Source: Pseudoxanthomonas composti
GTDB taxonomy: Bacteria; Pseudomonadota; Gammaproteobacteria; Xanthomonadales; Xanthomonadaceae
Direction: 5' to 3'
Assembly: GCF_004122095.1 (NCBI RefSeq)
Contig: NZ_SAWZ01000002.1
Coordinates: 1 to 64,000, forward strand
Length of the DNA stretch: 64,000 nt
Positions 60,962 to 64,000 of the stretch are shown here, piece after piece. Each line of letters opens with the position of its first letter. Position 1 is the first letter of the stretch. The translations under genes and the position numbers were made by a program. The notes under the pieces were generated by a model, which made no database searches, had not been told where the DNA came from, and saw nothing but the letters and a program-made list of their open reading frames with translations.

Positions 60962-61729
60962 TCAGTTCGGCAGCCGGAACAGGTCCCGGGCATTGCGCGA
61001 GGTCTGCTCTGCCACCGTCTGCGGCGACTGCCCGCGTAGCCCGGCAATGACCTCGCACACGTAACCCAGCCGCGCCGGTTCGTTGCGCTGGCCGCGGATC
61101 GCCGCATCCGGCTGGTCCGGCGCATCGGTTTCCAAAAGTAGCTGCTCCAGCGGCATGCTGGCGACCAGGCGCCTCAGGCGCTGGGCACGTTCGTAGGTGA
61201 CCGGGCCGCCAAGGCCAAGGTAAAAGCCCTGTTTCCACAGTTGCGCGGCCTGCTCGGGGCTGCCTGAGAAACTGTGCACGACGCCGCGCAGACCGCCGAC
61301 CTTGCGAAGCGCGGCGATCACCTGGTCCACCGCGCGCCGTGCGTGGATTACCAGGGGCAGGTCGAAGTCCTTGGCAAGCCGCAGCTGGCCCTCGAAATAA
61401 TGCTGCTGGTCCTGGGCGTCCAGCCCTTCCACGAAGTAATCCAGTCCGCATTCGCCGACCGCCACCGGGCGCTCGCGCTCCAGCCACTGCGCCAGTTCGT
61501 CCAGATGCGCGGGCCGATGCGCCAGCAGGAAAACCGGGTGCAGGCCATAGGCTGGGTGCAGCCCGGCATCGGTGGCACAGACCTGCTTGAGCTTGGGCCA
61601 GCTGGCGCAGGTCACGGCGGGCACGATCTGGTGCCGGACTCCGGCACGACGGGCGCGGTCGAGGACGTCGTGACGATCGGAATCAAATTCGCCGGCATCC
61701 AGGTGGCAGTGGCTTTCGATCAACTCCAT
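60962..61729 (-). CDS. tatD: TatD-family metal-dependent hydrolase
   Basis: 255 residues, TIM-barrel amidohydrolase-type nuclease. Metal ligands H7/H9 (ESHCHLDAG), E in GECGLDY, H in VIHARRA, H in VHSFSG and D in LETDAPD are present. Involved in DNA repair or 3'-5' nuclease activity. ATG 61729 starts MELIESHCHL; a TTG two codons earlier overlaps the upstream stop. Only two bp separate it from the small membrane protein gene, so the two are probably co-transcribed. Confidence 0.9.
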   Translation of the reverse strand: MELIESHCHLDAGEFDSDRHDVLDRARRAGVRHQIVPAVTCASWPKLKQVCATDAGLHPAYGLHPVFLLAHRPAHLDELAQWLERERPVAVGECGLDYFVEGLDAQDQQHYFEGQLRLAKDFDLPLVIHARRAVDQVIAALRKVGGLRGVVHSFSGSPEQAAQLWKQGFYLGLGGPVTYERAQRLRRLVASMPLEQLLLETDAPDQPDAAIRGQRNEPARLGYVCEVIAGLRGQSPQTVAEQTSRNARDLFRLPN

Positions 61730-61731
61730 GG

Positions 61732-61959
61732 TCAACGGCGCTGGGCGACGTCCGTCTTGATCGGGGCCGGGCCCCCGCGCCGCTTCCAGTTGGCCAAAAG
61801 CAAGGTGCCCAGTCCCAGCACGATCTCATCGAGCAGGGGGATCGGATCCAACGGCCACAACACGCTGACGGCGAAGGCCACCGCCGTCACCTTGAACAGC
61901 GTCGGATAGCGCAGCTTTCCAGCCCAGCGCATCAAGGGCAGCAACAGGAGTTTGGACAA
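61732..61959 (-). CDS. small conserved membrane protein (DUF6116-like)
   Basis: 75 residues from a TTG start at 61959 (MSKLLLLPLMRWAGKLRYPTLF), with a hydrophobic core and LGLGTLLLANWKRR, a pattern common in xanthomonad genomes. An ATG at 62049 would lengthen it to 105 residues but the extra N-terminus does not look membrane-like or conserved. Function unknown; probably co-transcribed with tatD. Confidence 0.6.
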   Translation of the reverse strand: MSKLLLLPLMRWAGKLRYPTLFKVTAVAFAVSVLWPLDPIPLLDEIVLGLGTLLLANWKRRGGPAPIKTDVAQRR

Positions 61960-62123
61960 GACGCAGTCCCGCTCGAAGATGACCGCAACGCTATCACGGA
62001 GCGGAGGGCGTCCCGTGTTTAGCTTCCGTGTAGGGAACAGGACGTCCATGCCCGTCTTTGTTCAGGCTTGTCATGCTGGAATTCGGCATCGATCAACGCG
62101 GGCGGTCCGCACGGAGGATCACG

Positions 62124-62918
62124 ATGAAGTCCACAACCACGACAGCCTTGATTGCCGCGGGTGCCTTGCTGGTCGGCGGCGCCGCGACCGCAGCCTTCAT
62201 GAGCCACCGCTCCGCGCCCGGCGCTGGCATCGAGGGTGGCATTCCGACCGATTCGGCGGCCCTGCAGGATGGCCGCAGCGACGCGCTGCCGCAGTTCGCC
62301 TATGCCGACATTGTCAAGGTCGACCCGGTCACCGAGAAGTCCAAGTTATATGCCACGGTCATCGGCACCGAGCCCGTGCGTGAAGTCACTACCACCTCGA
62401 CCCCGCGCGAGGTCTGCAACGACGTGGTCGTGCAGGAGCGCCTGCCCGAGCGCGACGGCAACGTCGGCGGCACGGTGGCCGGCGCCCTGATCGGCGGCCT
62501 GGTCGGCAACCAGTTCGGCAGCGGCAATGGTCGCAAGGCCGCCACGGTGGCCGGTGCCGCCGCAGGTGGCTACGTGGGCAATCGCGTGGACCGCAACCAC
62601 GTCGGTGGCCGCGTGGTGAACCGCACCGAGCGCCAGTGCCATACCGAGAACACTGCTTCGGAGAGCTCGCGAGTGACCGGTTACAACGTCACCTATCGCA
62701 ACGAAGATGGCACCACCGGCACCATGCGCATGTCCGACAAGCCGGGCAACCGGATCGCCATGGGCAATACCGACGAGGTGGTGGGTTATGACGTCACCTA
62801 CCGCCTGGACGGCCAGGAAAAGGTGATTCGCATGGACGACAAGCCGCAGTCCGACCGCCTGCCGGTGGTGGACGGCAAGGTCGTCGTCCAGGCGCAGGAC
62901 GGCACCATGCGCAGCTGA
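62124..62918 (+). CDS. glycine-zipper 2TM protein (17-kDa antigen-like)
   Basis: 264 residues. Signal/anchor segment (about 8-26), glycine-zipper domain (about 113-160: GTVAGALIGGLVGNQFG, AAGGYVGNRVD), and two similar C-terminal units (VTGYNVTYRNEDG and VVGYDVTYRLDGQ) about 45 residues apart, which look like an internal duplication. Likely outer-membrane or periplasmic. GGAGG precedes ATG 62124; a terminator follows. Confidence 0.88.
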   Translation: MKSTTTTALIAAGALLVGGAATAAFMSHRSAPGAGIEGGIPTDSAALQDGRSDALPQFAYADIVKVDPVTEKSKLYATVIGTEPVREVTTTSTPREVCNDVVVQERLPERDGNVGGTVAGALIGGLVGNQFGSGNGRKAATVAGAAAGGYVGNRVDRNHVGGRVVNRTERQCHTENTASESSRVTGYNVTYRNEDGTTGTMRMSDKPGNRIAMGNTDEVVGYDVTYRLDGQEKVIRMDDKPQSDRLPVVDGKVVVQAQDGTMRS

Positions 62919-62945
62919 TCGTGGTCTCCGCGATTGCCTGACGGA

Positions 62946-62975
62946 AAGACCGGTGCGCAAGTACCGGCCTTTTTT
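62946..62975 (+). terminator. rho-independent terminator
   Basis: A 9-bp stem with one mismatch (62946-62954 with 62963-62971, 8-base loop) and a run of six T (62970-62975), 28 bp after the glycine-zipper gene stop. Confidence 0.85.
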
Positions 62976-63082
62976 CGTTGCCCGCGCTGACCGATAAGCG
63001 TCGTGATATCCGGTGGCCGGCGCCGCGCCTTTTCATTCCCGGATCGTCGACACTGCGAGGCTGGACGAACAGGAGCGCCGCC

Positions 63083-63628
63083 GTGAGTGTCTTCGATCTG
63101 CAGCTGGAAACGCCTCGCCTGCTGATGCGCCCGCCGCGGGCGGAGGATTTTGCGGCCTGGGCCAGCTTCACCGGCGATGCGGTGGCCATGGCGCACCTGG
63201 GCGGCGTGCAAAGCCCGCCGGTGGCCTGGCGCAGCCTGGCGGCCATGACCGGCGCCTGGCAGCTGCAGGGCTTTGCCATGTTCATGGTCATCGAGAAGGC
63301 CACCGGCGAATGGGTCGGCCGCGTGGGTCCCTGGCAGCCCTATGGCTGGCCGGGCCCGGAGGTCGGCTGGAGCATCGATCGCACGCATTGGGGCAAGGGC
63401 TATGCGCCGGAGGCGGCGCGTGCGGCCATTGCCTGGGCGTTTTCCCAGCTGGGTTGGAGCGAGGTCATCCACACCATTGCCCCGGACAACCACAACTCCA
63501 AGGCCGTGGCCGCCAAACTGGGCTCGGGCTTCCTGCGCATGGGTCAACTACCCGAGCCGGCGCACGAGCGTCCAGTGGAGATCTGGGGCCAGACCCGCGC
63601 GCAGTGGCAGGCACACAGCAAGGGTTGA
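63083..63628 (+). CDS. GNAT-family N-acetyltransferase (RimJ/RimL type)
   Basis: 181 residues with LETPRLLMRPPRAEDFAAW at the N-terminus and the acetyl-CoA loop GKGYAPEAARAAIAWAFS, plus NHNSKAVAAKLG, all typical of the RimJ/RimL branch. It acetylates protein N-termini or small amines; substrate unknown. The start is GTG at 63083 with AGGAG eight bases upstream; an upstream ATG in frame would add unrelated sequence. Convergent with ygfZ. Confidence 0.9.
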   Translation: MSVFDLQLETPRLLMRPPRAEDFAAWASFTGDAVAMAHLGGVQSPPVAWRSLAAMTGAWQLQGFAMFMVIEKATGEWVGRVGPWQPYGWPGPEVGWSIDRTHWGKGYAPEAARAAIAWAFSQLGWSEVIHTIAPDNHNSKAVAAKLGSGFLRMGQLPEPAHERPVEIWGQTRAQWQAHSKG

Positions 63629-63668
63629 CCCTTCGGGCTCGCGCCGATGCAGGAAGGGGCAAGGCGCG

Positions 63669-64000
63669 CTATCGCGCCAGGGGATCCCGGAGGGCGAGCT
63701 CCTGGGCGTTGGCATCGGCGATCTTCCATGTCGATGCGTTGCGCTCCAGCGGCATGACCGCAAGCAACAACCGGGTGGGGCCTTCGCTGGCGACAGACAC
63801 CACGTCGCCGACCTCGCGCTCGCCATCGCCGACGCGCTGTCCAGGCGAGACGCCCGCTGTGGCCTCCATCAGCACCAGCTGGCGCTTGGCCTTGCCGAGG
63901 AAATGTGTGCGCGCCACGATTTCCTGGCCGGGGTAGCAGCCCTTCTTGACGCTGTAGGCGGCAAATCGCTCCAGCGACAGCTGCTGCGGCGTCCACTGCT
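63669..64000 (-). CDS. ygfZ: folate-binding Fe-S cluster repair protein YgfZ (3' end only)
   Basis: C-terminal 109 residues of a GcvT-like protein; the start lies outside the window. The YgfZ signature KGCYPGQEIVART is present near 63900-63940, followed by a beta domain (LGKAKRQLVLMEATAGVSP). Acts in maintenance of Fe-S enzymes such as MiaB, with tetrahydrofolate. The stop TAG is at 63669-63671. Fits with the several Fe-S enzymes in the window (HemN, class I fumarase). Confidence 0.9.
   Translation of the reverse strand, partial: QWTPQQLSLERFAAYSVKKGCYPGQEIVARTHFLGKAKRQLVLMEATAGVSPGQRVGDGEREVGDVVSVASEGPTRLLLAVMPLERNASTWKIADANAQELALRDPLAR

Overview
The window is about 64 kb of high-GC bacterial chromosome with dense genes, short intergenic gaps and many 4-bp start/stop overlaps. 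The order infB-rbfA-truB-rpsO-pnp, a complete ccm cytochrome c maturation cluster, the PhaE/PhaC synthase pair, a MetX-type acyltransferase of the serine O-succinyltransferase kind, TonB-dependent uptake and GTAG-headed REP hairpins together point to a gammaproteobacterium of the Xanthomonadaceae/Lysobacteraceae (Pseudoxanthomonas-, Lysobacter- or Stenotrophomonas-like). The genus is an inference. I see no prophage, insertion sequence, rRNA or CRISPR array; one tRNA (Leu, CAA) is present.

Layout. 1-6.4 kb: translation and RNA turnover block (infB partial, rbfA, truB, rpsO, pnp) punctuated by clear terminators and an odd inverted heptamer-repeat hairpin between infB and rbfA. 6.6-10.1 kb: an OmpR-type two-component system divergent from a secreted HExxH protein. 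10.1-24.7 kb: a 3-hydroxybutyrate/PHB region. It holds a GntP-type permease divergent from a TonB-dependent receptor, a CrbS/MxtR-like sensor kinase with a transporter-like membrane domain, a Nudix hydrolase, a tandem DnaA-box cluster, a bdhA-crbR-like pair divergent from a lipoprotein 3HB-oligomer hydrolase, pssA, and the class III PHA synthase genes phaE-phaC. A nearly identical 16-bp motif sits in both divergent promoter regions. 24.8-33.3 kb: PspC and small membrane proteins, TetR, tRNA-Leu, LacI plus a family 3 glycosidase, two lower-GC accessory genes, a cysteine dioxygenase and the MetX-type enzyme.

33.5-41.2 kb: the ccm genes on the minus strand in the order A-B-(azurin)-C-D-E-(repeat element)-F-G-H-I, with an azurin gene and a 0.3-kb inverted GGGGACC heptamer-repeat element inserted. 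41.3-44.9 kb: methionine aminotransferase, omega-amidase and anaerobic hemN with an FNR-like box. 45-50.9 kb: putative esterase, DUF2809, an ABC exporter coupled to a small secreted protein, and an ECF41 sigma factor with its AhpD-like partner and a matching promoter. 51-58.5 kb: class I fumarase, a Cys-rich secreted protein, GST, a REP hairpin, a fatty acid hydroxylase, a cardiolipin synthase-phospholipase A1-ArsC-like operon and DUF456. 58.7-64 kb: cold-shock protein, two glycine-zipper proteins, a class II cytochrome c, tcdA, tatD, a GNAT acetyltransferase and the C-terminal half of ygfZ.

The most coherent and least ordinary unit is the 3HB/PHB region. Oligomer hydrolase outside the cytoplasm, receptor and permease for uptake, and BdhA for oxidation could feed acetoacetate/acetyl-CoA metabolism, with PhaEC storing the surplus, all under a CrbS/R-type system whose candidate binding site appears twice. 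This regulatory reading is inference from gene content, orientation and the shared motif.
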